The position numbers and the translations under genes were made by a program. Source: Streptomyces sp. AC555_RSS877 (lineage in GTDB: Bacteria; Actinomycetota; Actinomycetes; Streptomycetales; Streptomycetaceae). Taken from it: a DNA stretch of 64,000 nt. A model generated the notes under the pieces. The model did no database searches and had not been told where the DNA came from. It saw only the letters and a list, made by a program, of their open reading frames with translations. Shown piece by piece: positions 8,844-16,538 of the stretch (position 1 is its first letter; each line of letters starts with the position of its first letter). The stretch is from contig NZ_JAGMUK010000221.1 of assembly GCF_019049245.1 (NCBI RefSeq), forward strand, positions 1-64,000, read 5' to 3'.

Positions 8844-9737
8844 ATGACCGAGGTGGCGACTTACGACCAGCTGCTGGTGGTCATAGACCCGGTCGCCCGC
8901 CGTACGGACGGCGAGGCCGTACGGATCGCGAAAGACGTGCTCAGCGCGGGTGCGACCACGAAAGTGTGCCTCCCGGAGGGGCCCGAGGAATTCGCCCGGG
9001 CACTCCAGCGAAAAGGTTCCCGCAGGCCCGTCGTGATCGGCGACGACCGGGCTCTGGTGCGGACGGTGTCCCTGCTGCACCGGTGGCGGGAGCTGGCCGG
9101 ATGTGGGCTGTCGGTGGTGCCGGTGGGGGGCGCCCAGGCCCTGGCCCGCTCCCTGGGCATCCCCGTGGGCGCGGTGGCCGCGGCCCGGGCCGTCCTGGAC
9201 GGCGCCGAGCGGCGCATGGACCTGCTCGTCGACGAGAGCGACGGGGTGGTGCTGGGGGCGTTGCGGATTCCGCCCCTGCCGGGAGCGGCGGAGGACGCCG
9301 AGGAGGCCGGCCGGCACGGCGCCGACCTCGACTCCGGCCGCCCCTGGATACGGACGTGCCAGTCCCTCGTACGGACCCTGGTGACGGCCCGCCCCACCCG
9401 CTCCGCCTCCCCGGCGTCCGCCCCCGGCCACTCCCGCCTCCGCGTGGAGGTCGACGGGGTCACCCTGGTGGACCTGGACCAGCCCCTGGAGGCCCTGTCG
9501 GTCACCCCGGGCGCCTCGGGGCTGGCCGAGGTCGAGGCCCGGCCCCTGTCGGTGGGCGCGGAGGCGACTCCGCTGCTGGCGACGGGGCGGCGGATCACCG
9601 TGTCGGGGCCGGACTTCCGGTACCGGGCGGACGCGGTGGTGTCGGGTCCGGTGCGGAGGCGGACGTGGACGGTGTGGGAGGGGGCGTGGGGGCTGACGTT
9701 GCCGGTGGCGGCGGCTGGTGATCATCCACTTGGGTGA
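8844..9737 (+). CDS. Diacylglycerol-kinase-like protein with degenerate nucleotide motif
   Basis: 297 residues from ATG at 8844 behind GAGGAAGCGAGGC. The N-terminal half has the order of the DAGK catalytic domain: LLVVIDPVARRTDGE, VVIGDDRAL where the family has GGDGT, then VVPVGGAQALARSLGIP matching the usual IPLGTGNDLARSLGIP. The C-terminal half has the beta-rich lobe (LRVEVDGVTLV, PLLATGRRITVSG). With GDDRA replacing GGDGT at residues 66-70, lipid kinase activity is doubtful; it may be a regulatory or binding paralogue. It converges with eutC. Confidence 0.7.
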   Translation: MTEVATYDQLLVVIDPVARRTDGEAVRIAKDVLSAGATTKVCLPEGPEEFARALQRKGSRRPVVIGDDRALVRTVSLLHRWRELAGCGLSVVPVGGAQALARSLGIPVGAVAAARAVLDGAERRMDLLVDESDGVVLGALRIPPLPGAAEDAEEAGRHGADLDSGRPWIRTCQSLVRTLVTARPTRSASPASAPGHSRLRVEVDGVTLVDLDQPLEALSVTPGASGLAEVEARPLSVGAEATPLLATGRRITVSGPDFRYRADAVVSGPVRRRTWTVWEGAWGLTLPVAAAGDHPLG

Positions 9738-9763
9738 TCAGGAGCCCGGCCCCTCTTGAGTGA

Positions 9764-10522
9764 TCAGGGACCCGTCGGCAACGCGTCCGACTCGTCCTTC
9801 AGCCCCACCCCCGTCAGCCCCAGCTCCCGCGCCCTGCCCATCAGCGCCGCCAGCTTTCCCGCCGCCGCCTCGTAGGTCAGCCCCAGCGGGGGCCGGATGT
9901 TGGACAGGCAGTTGCGGTCGGCGTCGGTCGTCACGCCTGGCCTCGGGCCGTACGTGAGGTACGCGCCCAGGGAGTCCGCCGCCGACATACCGGGCCGCTC
10001 CCCGACCAGGACGGCCACCATCGCCGCGCCCATCGCGTGGGCGATGTCGTCGCCGAGGGCCACGCGGGCCTGCTCGGCCAGGACGACGGGGGCCACCCGC
10101 CAGTCGGCCGCCAGGCGGGCCGTCGTCGCCCGCACCATCGCCGCCGCGTGCTCGTGCACCGCCCGGCTGGACAACCCGTCGGCGACCACGAACACCAGGT
10201 CCCACTCCCCCGACGGCAGATGCGCGCGGTCGGTGGCGTCCAGACGGCGGCCCAGGTCGGGTCGCTGGAGGTAGGTGAGCCGGTCGGGGGCGGCGCTGCG
10301 GACCCGTATCGTCGGCGTCCCGGTCAGCGCGGCGGCGACCGTGTCCGGGGCGAACGGCGAGTGCACCGCGTCCCGCGCCGCCGCGTGCGCGGCCTGGAGT
10401 TCCAGCCGGTGCCGGGTGGGCAGCCCGGAGCCGGCCCGGCCGAGGCCGATACGGGCCTGGGTGTGACGCCGTAGCGTCGACCACAGCGCCGAGTCCTCGG
10501 TGTGCGTGACCAGTTCACTCAT
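9764..10522 (-). CDS. eutC: Ethanolamine ammonia-lyase small subunit
   Basis: 252 residues. Its ATG overlaps the eutB stop by four bases (ATGA), so the subunits are translationally coupled. EutC and EutB form the adenosylcobalamin-dependent enzyme that splits ethanolamine into acetaldehyde and ammonia. Family signatures are ARIGLGRAGSGLPT, DLVFVVADGLSS, GERPGMSAADSLGAYLTYGP and the late DRNCLSNIRPPLG. It is a little shorter than the enterobacterial subunit at the N-terminus. No microcompartment shell genes are nearby. Confidence 0.96.
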   Translation of the reverse strand: MSELVTHTEDSALWSTLRRHTQARIGLGRAGSGLPTRHRLELQAAHAAARDAVHSPFAPDTVAAALTGTPTIRVRSAAPDRLTYLQRPDLGRRLDATDRAHLPSGEWDLVFVVADGLSSRAVHEHAAAMVRATTARLAADWRVAPVVLAEQARVALGDDIAHAMGAAMVAVLVGERPGMSAADSLGAYLTYGPRPGVTTDADRNCLSNIRPPLGLTYEAAAGKLAALMGRARELGLTGVGLKDESDALPTGP

Positions 10523-11907
10523 GCCGCCAGCTCCCGTCCGATGGCCGTCAGCGGATGTGCCGTGACCTCGCGGATCCCGCCGCGTTCGTCCAGCAGGCCG
10601 ATCGACTCCAGCCACGCCTCGAACTCCGGCGCGGGCCGCAGCCCGAGCACTTCCCGCAGGTACAACGCGTCGTGGTACGAGGCGGACTGGTAGTTGAGCA
10701 TGATGTCGTCGCCGCCCGGCGTGCAGATCACGAACGAGGCGCCCGCGACGCCGAGCATCGTCAGCATGGTGGCCACGTCGTCGTCATCGGCGTCCGCGTG
10801 GTTCGTGTAGCAGATGTCCAGGCCCATCGGCAGGCCGAGCAGCTTGCCGCAGAAGTGGTCCTCCAGGGCGGCGCGCAGGATCTGCCGTCCGTCGTAGAGG
10901 TACTCCGGGCCGATGAAGCCGACGACCGTGTTGACCAGCAGGGGGTCGTAGCGCCGGGCGACCGCGTACGCCCGTGCCTCGACCGTCTGCTGGTCGACCC
11001 CGTGGTGCGCGCCGGCCGACAGGGCGCTGCCCTGGCCGGTCTCGAAGTACATGACGTTCTTGCCGACCGTGCCGCGGTTCAGCTTCCCGGCCGCCTCGTG
11101 CGCCTCGTCGAGCAGCCCGAGCGTCACCCCGAAGGACGCGTTCGCCGCCTGCGTCCCGGCGATGGACTGGAAGACGAGGTCGACGGGCGCCCCGCGTTCC
11201 ATCAGGTCCACGCTGGTCGTCACATGGCACAGCACGCACGACTGGGTCGGGATCCCGTACCGCGTGATGACCCCGTCCAACAGCTCCAGCAGGTCCCGTA
11301 CCGCCCTGGGGCTGTCCGTCGCCGGGTTGATGCCGATCACCGCGTCGCCGGAGCCCAGCAGCAGACCGTCGAGCAGGGCCGCGGCCACGCCCGCCGGGTC
11401 GTCGGTCGGGTGGTTGGGCTGCAGGCGGGTCGCCAGCCGGCCCGACAGGCCGATCGTGGAGCGGAAGGCCGTCACGACCCGCACCTTGCGCGCGACGGCC
11501 ACCAGGTCCGCGTTCCCCATCAGCTTCGACACGGCGGCGACCATCTCCGGCGTCAGCCCGGGTGCCACGGCCGCCAGCGTCTCGGCGTGCGCCGCCTCGG
11601 ACAGCAGCCACTCCCGCAGTTCCCCGACCGTCATCCCGGCCAGCGGCGCGAAGGCCAGCGGGTCGTGCGTGTCGAGGATCAGCCGGGTCACGTCGTCGCT
11701 CTCGTACGGGATGACCGGCTCGCTGAGGAAGGCCGCGAGCGGCACCTCGGCCAGCGCCCAGCGCGCAGCGACCCGCTCCCGGGCGGACGACGCGGCGAGC
11801 CCGGCCAGCCGGTCGCCGGAGCGCTCGGGGCTCGCGGCCGCGAGCAGGCGCGCGAGGGAGTCGAAGCGGTGGCGCTCGCCGCCGAGGGTGGACGCGTAGG
11901 TGCTCAT
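10519..11907 (-). CDS. eutB: Ethanolamine ammonia-lyase large subunit
   Basis: 462 residues. This subunit carries the TIM-barrel active site. Seen: LMGNADLVAVARK, LQPNHPTDDP, GDAVIGINPATDS, FQSIAGTQAANASFG, FETGQGSALSAGAHHGVDQQ and the C-terminal GLPMGLDICYTNHADAD. The chosen ATG (11907) has no good ribosome site; TAGCGT lies just upstream at leaderless spacing, so the mRNA may begin at the ATG. It is divergent from the likely ethanolamine permease, the classic eutBC-permease layout for free cytosolic ethanolamine use. Confidence 0.97.
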   Translation of the reverse strand: MSTYASTLGGERHRFDSLARLLAAASPERSGDRLAGLAASSARERVAARWALAEVPLAAFLSEPVIPYESDDVTRLILDTHDPLAFAPLAGMTVGELREWLLSEAAHAETLAAVAPGLTPEMVAAVSKLMGNADLVAVARKVRVVTAFRSTIGLSGRLATRLQPNHPTDDPAGVAAALLDGLLLGSGDAVIGINPATDSPRAVRDLLELLDGVITRYGIPTQSCVLCHVTTSVDLMERGAPVDLVFQSIAGTQAANASFGVTLGLLDEAHEAAGKLNRGTVGKNVMYFETGQGSALSAGAHHGVDQQTVEARAYAVARRYDPLLVNTVVGFIGPEYLYDGRQILRAALEDHFCGKLLGLPMGLDICYTNHADADDDDVATMLTMLGVAGASFVICTPGGDDIMLNYQSASYHDALYLREVLGLRPAPEFEAWLESIGLLDERGGIREVTAHPLTAIGRELAA

Positions 11908-12111
11908 GCGAAGGACGCTACGAGGCGCGGTCGGGCCCGGTCCACGAGCTGCCGCAGAGTTAACGAAGGCGTTCCCCACGCCCGGTTTTTAAAGGTCTGG
12001 TTGACATGCATTTAACGCTTCCGGCCTCCTGCGTGACTCATTCGCCCGCCAGGATTCCGGTCCAGTACCCAAACGCGCCGCCAGGACGGCCGACAGGAGA
12101 GGGGCCACCCG
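11908..12111. promoter_or_regulatory. Divergent control region of eutBC and the permease
   Basis: These 204 bases hold both promoters. A local AT-rich stretch (11985-12016) contains TTTTTAAAGG, TTGACA (12001-12006) and the palindrome ATGCAT. A convincing -10 for TTGACA on the plus strand was not found. GACAGGAGAGG just before 12112 is the permease ribosome site. No regulator gene adjoins the cluster. Confidence 0.4.
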
Positions 12112-13623
12112 ATGGCAGTACAAGAGGGCGTTGCCCCCGAGGCGAAGACTGGCGGCGAGGGGACCGTTCACCGGCTCAAGCCCAACGCCATCGGCCTGCT
12201 CGGCGTGGTCTTCATGGCCGTGGCGACGGCCGCGCCGATCACCGCGATGACCGGCAACGTGCCCTTCATGGTGTCGTCCGGCAACGGCATCGGCGCCCCG
12301 GCGAGCTACCTCGTCGCAATGGTCGTCCTGGCAATCTTTTCCATCGGCTTCACCTCGATGGCGAAGCACATCACCTCCACCGGCGCCTTCTACGGCTTCA
12401 TCTCCTACGGCCTCGGCCGCACCGCCGGTCTCGCCTCCGGGCTCCTGGCGACCTTCGCGTACGTCGTCTTCGAGCCGGCCCTGATCGGCATCTTCTCGGT
12501 CTTCGCGACCACCACTCTCGAGGACCAGACGGGCCTGCACATCCCGTGGTGGACGTTCGCGATCCTGATGCTCGCCGTCAACGCGATGGGCACCTGGTTC
12601 GGCGTCTCGGTCGCGGAGAAGGTGCTCGTCGTGCTGCTGGCCACCGAGGTGACGATCCTCGCGGCGATGGCGATCTCGGTCGCCCTCCACGGCGGCGGCC
12701 CGAACGGCTTCACGTTCGGCCCGATCAACCCGGTCAACGCCTTCCAGGGCACCTCCGCCGGTCTCGGCCTCTTCTTCGCCTTCTGGTCGTGGGTCGGCTT
12801 CGAGTCGACCGCGATGTACGGCGAGGAGTCCCGCAACCCGAAGAAGATCATCCCCAAGGCGACGATGATCTCGGTCCTCGGCGTCGGCGTGTTCTACGTC
12901 TTCGTCTCATGGATGGCCATCATCGGCAACGGCGAGAAGGAAGCCGTGGCGGCCGCCTCCTCCGCGAACCCCCTCGCGCTGTTCTTCAACCCCACCGAGC
13001 AGTACGTCGGCCACTGGGCGGTGGTCGTCATGCAGTGGCTGATGATCACCGGCTCGCTGGCCTGCGGCATGGCCTTCCACAACTGCGCGGCCCGCTACAT
13101 GTACGCGCTGGGCCGCGAGGGTGTCCTGCCGTCCCTGAAGAAGACCATCGGCCGCACCCACGCCCGGCACGGTTCCCCGCACATCGCGGGCCTCGTCCAG
13201 ACCATCGTCAGCGCCGTGCTGATCGCCGCGTTCTGGATCGCGGGCAAGGACCCGTACGCCGGTCTGTACGTCCTGCTCGCCATCCTCGGCACCATGGCGA
13301 TCCTCGTCGTGCAGGCCGTGTGCTCGTTCGCGGTGCTGGCGTACTTCCGCACGCACCACCCCGAGAGCAGGCACTGGTTCAAGACGTTCGTCGCGCCGCT
13401 GGTGGGCGGGGTGGCCATGCTCGCGGTGGTCGTCCTGCTGGTGTCCAACATGGGCGTGGCGGCCGGTACGGAGTCCGGTTCGCTGGTGCTGAAGGCGACG
13501 CCGTGGCTGGTGGCGCTGGTCGCGGCGGTGGGCATCGGATACGCGCAGTACCTCAAGCGGAGGGACCCGTCCCGGTACGCGCTGATCGGGCGGACGGTAC
13601 TGGAGGAGACGAAGGAGCGTTAG
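12112..13623 (+). CDS. APC-family amino acid/ethanolamine permease
   Basis: 503 residues with about twelve hydrophobic helices; the first signature LKPNAIGLLGVVFMAVATAAPITAMTG is typical of the APC superfamily and later FFAFWSWVGFESTAMYGEESRNPKK is the consensus GFE motif. The N-terminus is soluble and begins behind GACAGGAGAGG. Its position divergent from eutBC suggests ethanolamine as substrate, but sequence alone fits any cationic or neutral amine. A strong terminator follows at 13638-13671. Confidence 0.88.
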   Translation: MAVQEGVAPEAKTGGEGTVHRLKPNAIGLLGVVFMAVATAAPITAMTGNVPFMVSSGNGIGAPASYLVAMVVLAIFSIGFTSMAKHITSTGAFYGFISYGLGRTAGLASGLLATFAYVVFEPALIGIFSVFATTTLEDQTGLHIPWWTFAILMLAVNAMGTWFGVSVAEKVLVVLLATEVTILAAMAISVALHGGGPNGFTFGPINPVNAFQGTSAGLGLFFAFWSWVGFESTAMYGEESRNPKKIIPKATMISVLGVGVFYVFVSWMAIIGNGEKEAVAAASSANPLALFFNPTEQYVGHWAVVVMQWLMITGSLACGMAFHNCAARYMYALGREGVLPSLKKTIGRTHARHGSPHIAGLVQTIVSAVLIAAFWIAGKDPYAGLYVLLAILGTMAILVVQAVCSFAVLAYFRTHHPESRHWFKTFVAPLVGGVAMLAVVVLLVSNMGVAAGTESGSLVLKATPWLVALVAAVGIGYAQYLKRRDPSRYALIGRTVLEETKER

Positions 13624-13637
13624 CCGTATGGCGGTCG

Positions 13638-13671
13638 GGCCCTGGTGGAGAGGTCGGTCTCTTCCAGGGCC
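13638..13671 (+). terminator. Intrinsic terminator after the permease
   Basis: GGCCCTGG pairs with CCAGGGCC, and GAGA with TCTC further in, around a GGTCGG loop. It begins 15 nt past the permease stop. Confidence 0.8.
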
Positions 13672-13689
13672 TTGGTCTGTGCGGCCTTA

Positions 13690-13878
13690 CTAGCGCCCCT
13701 TGCGGCGGCCCCGCTTCCCACGTGCCTCGCGCTCCTCGAGCTGCTTCCTGATGCTGTCCCGGTCGTGGCGCTCCATTTGCAGCTTCATGTTGAGCCGCTG
13801 GAGGGTCGCGCCGTTCGGGACCCGGCTGGCGCGGAGGGTCAGGCCCGGCGAGCCGTCGGTCGTCTCGATCAGCAGATT
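13690..13878 (-). pseudogene. 3' remnant of an unrecognised gene
   Basis: The minus strand has 60 codons that read like protein, not repeat: LLIETTDGSPGLTLRASRVPN, then a charged helix (ATLQRLNMKLQMERHDRDS, IRKQLEEREARGKRGRRKGR) to a TAG at 13690-13692. There is no usable start; going upstream the frame runs straight into the repeat at 13873 and ends in a stop. It looks like the C-terminus of a gene broken by the repeat. The only in-frame ATGs are inside the helix. The family is not recognised. Confidence 0.5.
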
Positions 13879-14066
13879 TCTCGCCCCCGCCGCCCCTGCC
13901 CGTCCCGTCCCTGGGGGCTGCGCCCCCAGACCCCCGCTTCGGCCCGAAGGGCCTCGTCCTCAAGCGCCGGACGGGCTGAAAATCAGCCCCTCCGGCGTTT
14001 GAGGAGCGGAGTCTGGGGCGGAGCCCCAGAAGGATGGGACGGGTAGGGGCGGCGGGGGCGAGACAA
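13873..14066. repeat. Head-to-head inverted Streptomyces intergenic repeat
   Basis: Left arm 13873-13978 carries the same modules as the copy at 560-661. After AAAATCAG the right arm (13982-14066) returns in reverse orientation: CGGCGTTTGAGGA, CTGGGGCGGAGCCCCAG, ATGGGACGGGTAGGGGCGGC. Together they can form a hairpin of about 190 nt, with smaller hairpins inside each arm. It lies 18 nt past the P450 stop and abuts the gene remnant, where it would also stop transcription. Confidence 0.8.
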
Positions 14067-14084
14067 CCCGGCGGCCCCCCGTCG

Positions 14085-15287
14085 TCACGGCTCGACGGCC
14101 AGTCCCTCCAGCCCCCGGATCACGAAGTTCGGCTTCCGCCGAGGCTCCGCCGTCAGGCGCAGCGTCGGGGCCTTCTCCAGCAGGGCCGTCATCGATGCCG
14201 CCAGCTCGATACGGGCCAGCGGGGCGCCGATGCAGTAGTGGATGCCGGCGCTGAAGGAGATGTGCGGGTTGTCCTCGCGGGCGAGGTCGAGCCGCTCGGG
14301 ATTCCGGAACACCTCGGGGTCGTGGTTGGCGGAGCCGTAGAGCATCGCGATCTCCGCACCCCGCGGGATCGTCGTACCGTCGACCTCGATGTCGTCGAGC
14401 ACCCAGCGTTCGAAGAGCTGGAGCGGCGTGTCGTAGCGCATGAGCTCTTCGATCGCGGACGCGACCAGGGTGTGGTCCGCGCGCAGGGCCGCCAGCTGGT
14501 CGGGGTTGCGGAACAGGGCGTACCAGCCGTTGACGGTGGCGTTCACCGTGGCCTCGTGGCCCGCGTTCAGCAGCAGCACGCAGGTCGAGATCATCTCCTG
14601 CTCGGTCAGCCGGTCGCCCTCGTCGTGCGCCGCGATCAGCCCCGAGATCAGGTCGTCGCCCGGCTCCTTGCGCCGGTCGGCGATCAGCTGGAGGAGGTAG
14701 TCGGAGAACTCCACCGAAGCCCGCACCGCCTTCGCCGCCACGTCCTCCGACGGGTTCAGCTCGTACATCCCGCAGATGTCCGCCGACCACGGCCGCAGGG
14801 GCGCCCGGTCCGACTCGGGGATCCCCAGCATCTCCGCGATGACGGCCACCGGAAGCGGCTCCGCCACGTCCGCCAGCAGGTCCCCTCCGCCCTTCTCGAC
14901 CAGCGCCGACACCAGCTCGTCCGCCAGCCCGTGCACATACGGCTTCAGCTGCTCCACCGTGCGGGGCGTGAACGCCTTCGACACCAGACGCCGGATCCGC
15001 GTGTGGTCCGGCGGCTCCAGGTCGAGCATCCCGTGGTCGTTGAGGACGTGGAACGGCTCGTGCTCCGGCGGCGGAGCCGTCCGCCCGAAGTCCTCGTGCG
15101 TGAACCGGTGCTGATAGGTCCGCCCCAGCCGCCGGTCCCGCAGCAACGCCGAGACGTCCGCGTGGTGCGACACCAGCCACTGGCCGGTGGGCTCGAAGTA
15201 CCGCACGCGGCCACGCTCACGCAGCTCGGCGTACGCGGGGTAGGGGTCGGCGAGGAACGCCGGGTCCCAGGGGTCGAAGGCTGCCAT
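14085..15287 (-). CDS. Cytochrome P450, CYP107-like
   Basis: 400 residues, soluble class I P450. The heme loop FSAGIHYCIGAPLAR gives Cys352 as the thiolate ligand; EELMR is the ExxR motif; the I-helix reads LNAGHEATVN. The residue after Glu245 is Ala246 where most P450s have the proton-relay threonine, with Thr247 following, as in EryF (CYP107A1, Ala245-Ser246). The overall sequence suits the CYP107 group, which hydroxylates macrolides, terpenoids or steroids; the substrate is unknown. No ferredoxin gene is adjacent. It lies downstream of a VOC protein and a two-component pair on the same strand. Confidence 0.92.
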   Translation of the reverse strand: MAAFDPWDPAFLADPYPAYAELRERGRVRYFEPTGQWLVSHHADVSALLRDRRLGRTYQHRFTHEDFGRTAPPPEHEPFHVLNDHGMLDLEPPDHTRIRRLVSKAFTPRTVEQLKPYVHGLADELVSALVEKGGGDLLADVAEPLPVAVIAEMLGIPESDRAPLRPWSADICGMYELNPSEDVAAKAVRASVEFSDYLLQLIADRRKEPGDDLISGLIAAHDEGDRLTEQEMISTCVLLLNAGHEATVNATVNGWYALFRNPDQLAALRADHTLVASAIEELMRYDTPLQLFERWVLDDIEVDGTTIPRGAEIAMLYGSANHDPEVFRNPERLDLAREDNPHISFSAGIHYCIGAPLARIELAASMTALLEKAPTLRLTAEPRRKPNFVIRGLEGLAVEP

Positions 15288-15376
15288 GCACGGACGCTAG
15301 CCCGGCAGCCCCCCGCCTGACCAGGGGTGTCCCACCGACCGGGGCACACTCCCAGCTGCGGCCTCGTGGAGCGACC

Positions 15377-15814
15377 TCATGGGGCGCCGAAGTCGGGGAT
15401 GGTCACCGAACCGTCCTCCGCCAGCGGGAACCCCGGATTGTGGGCGACTTCCCAGGCGTGGCCGTCCGGGTCGACGAAGGCACCGGAGTAGAACCCGACG
15501 ACGTTGACGGCGGCGGGCTTGGTGATGCTGCCTCCCGCCTGTTCCACCGCCGCGAGGAGCGCGTCGGCCTCCGCGTCGGACCGGACGTTGTGGGCCAGGG
15601 CGATCCCGCCGAAGCCGGCCGGTGCCGGGCCGGGCTCCAGACCGCAGTCCTCGGCGAGCTTGTCGCGGCTCCACAGGACCAGGCCCAGGCCGCCCGCCTG
15701 GAAGAAGACGGTCTCCTCGACTTCCTGCCCCAGCCAGCCCAGGGCCTCGTAGAAGGCCTTGGACCGCGGGAGATCGGACACACCCAACGTGATCAACGTG
15801 ACGCGCTGTTCCAT
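15377..15814 (-). CDS. VOC-superfamily (glyoxalase/bleomycin-resistance fold) protein
   Basis: 145 residues with two beta-alpha-beta-beta-beta modules: ITLGVSDLPRSKAFYEALGW begins the first, and FVDPDGHAWEVAHNPGF ends the second with the usual DPDGHxWE signature. Such proteins may be metal-dependent enzymes, drug-binding resistance proteins or unknowns. It starts 13 nt after the response-regulator stop, so it may be co-transcribed with the two-component genes, with the P450 90 nt further on. Confidence 0.82.
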   Translation of the reverse strand: MEQRVTLITLGVSDLPRSKAFYEALGWLGQEVEETVFFQAGGLGLVLWSRDKLAEDCGLEPGPAPAGFGGIALAHNVRSDAEADALLAAVEQAGGSITKPAAVNVVGFYSGAFVDPDGHAWEVAHNPGFPLAEDGSVTIPDFGAP

Positions 15815-15827
15815 GCACTCACCGTAC

Positions 15828-16538
15828 TCAGCCGGGCCGGACCAACCGTGCCTCGTACGCGAACACCGCCGCCTGGGTCCGGTCCCGCAGGCCCAGCTTG
15901 ACCAGGATCCGGCTGACGTGGGTCTTGATCGTCGACTCGGCGACCACCAGTCGTCCCGCGATCTCCGCGTTCGACAGGCCCTGGGCGATCAGGACCAGGA
16001 CCTCCGTCTCCCGCTCGGTCAGATCTCCGTAGGCCGCCTGCGCGGAGGGCATGAGGCGCGGTGCCTCGGACAGCTTGGAGAACTCGTTGATCAGCCGCCT
16101 GGTCACCGAGGGGGCGAGCAGGGCCTCCCCTGACGCCACCACCCGCACCCCGTCCGCGAGTTGGCGCGCCGAGGCGTCCTTGAGGAGGAAACCGGAGGCT
16201 CCCGCCCGCAGCGCCTGGTACACGTACTCGTCGAGGTCGAAGGTGGTGAGGACCAGCACCTTCGCCGTGCCGTCCGCCGCGACGATCTCGCGGGTCGCCT
16301 CGATGCCGTTCAGCTCGGGCATACGGATGTCCATCAGGACGACGTCGGGGGCGAGCTCGCGGACCTGGTCGACCGCCTCCCGGCCGTTGACGGCCTCGCC
16401 GACGACCTGGATGTCCGGCATCGCGTTCAGCAGGACCGAGAAGCCCTCGCGCACCATCATCTGGTCGTCCGCGATCAGGACGCGGATCTTGCCCTGCGTC
16501 GTGTCCTGGGTCGTGTCCTGGGTCGTGTCCTGCGTCAT
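15828..16538 (-). CDS. NarL/LuxR-type response regulator
   Basis: 236 residues. The receiver domain has the acidic pair Asp24-Asp25, phosphoacceptor Asp70 in VLMDIRMPELNG, a Thr in LVLTTF and the Lys in FLLKD. The LuxR helix-turn-helix is LTERETEVLVLIAQGLSNAEIAGRL with STIKTHVSRILVKLGLRDR. The N-terminus is a repeat TQDTTQDTTQDTTQ encoded by 12-bp units. It overlaps the kinase gene by four bases (ATGA), its cognate partner. Confidence 0.95.
   Translation of the reverse strand: MTQDTTQDTTQDTTQGKIRVLIADDQMMVREGFSVLLNAMPDIQVVGEAVNGREAVDQVRELAPDVVLMDIRMPELNGIEATREIVAADGTAKVLVLTTFDLDEYVYQALRAGASGFLLKDASARQLADGVRVVASGEALLAPSVTRRLINEFSKLSEAPRLMPSAQAAYGDLTERETEVLVLIAQGLSNAEIAGRLVVAESTIKTHVSRILVKLGLRDRTQAAVFAYEARLVRPG
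16498..16533. repeat. 12-bp tandem repeat at the start of the response regulator
   Basis: Three units of GTCGTGTCCTGG (the last ends in C) encode the TQDT repeats of residues 2-13. Being a multiple of three, copy-number change would keep the frame. Confidence 0.9.

Noticed and set aside
9719..9766. Three TGATCA sites between the DAGK-like gene and eutC, considered as a regulator array
   Set aside because: They lie between convergent gene ends with irregular spacing (16 and 26 bp) where no promoter is expected.
10555..12015. Long plus-strand open frame opposite eutB
   Set aside because: High-GC shadow frame: Arg/Gly/Val-rich with no domain. The minus strand holds a full EutB.
13553..13963. 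136-codon minus-strand frame over the repeat and the permease end
   Set aside because: It reads as Arg/Pro/Gly low-complexity sequence through the repeat and in antisense to the permease. The coherent frame there is the remnant at 13690-13878.
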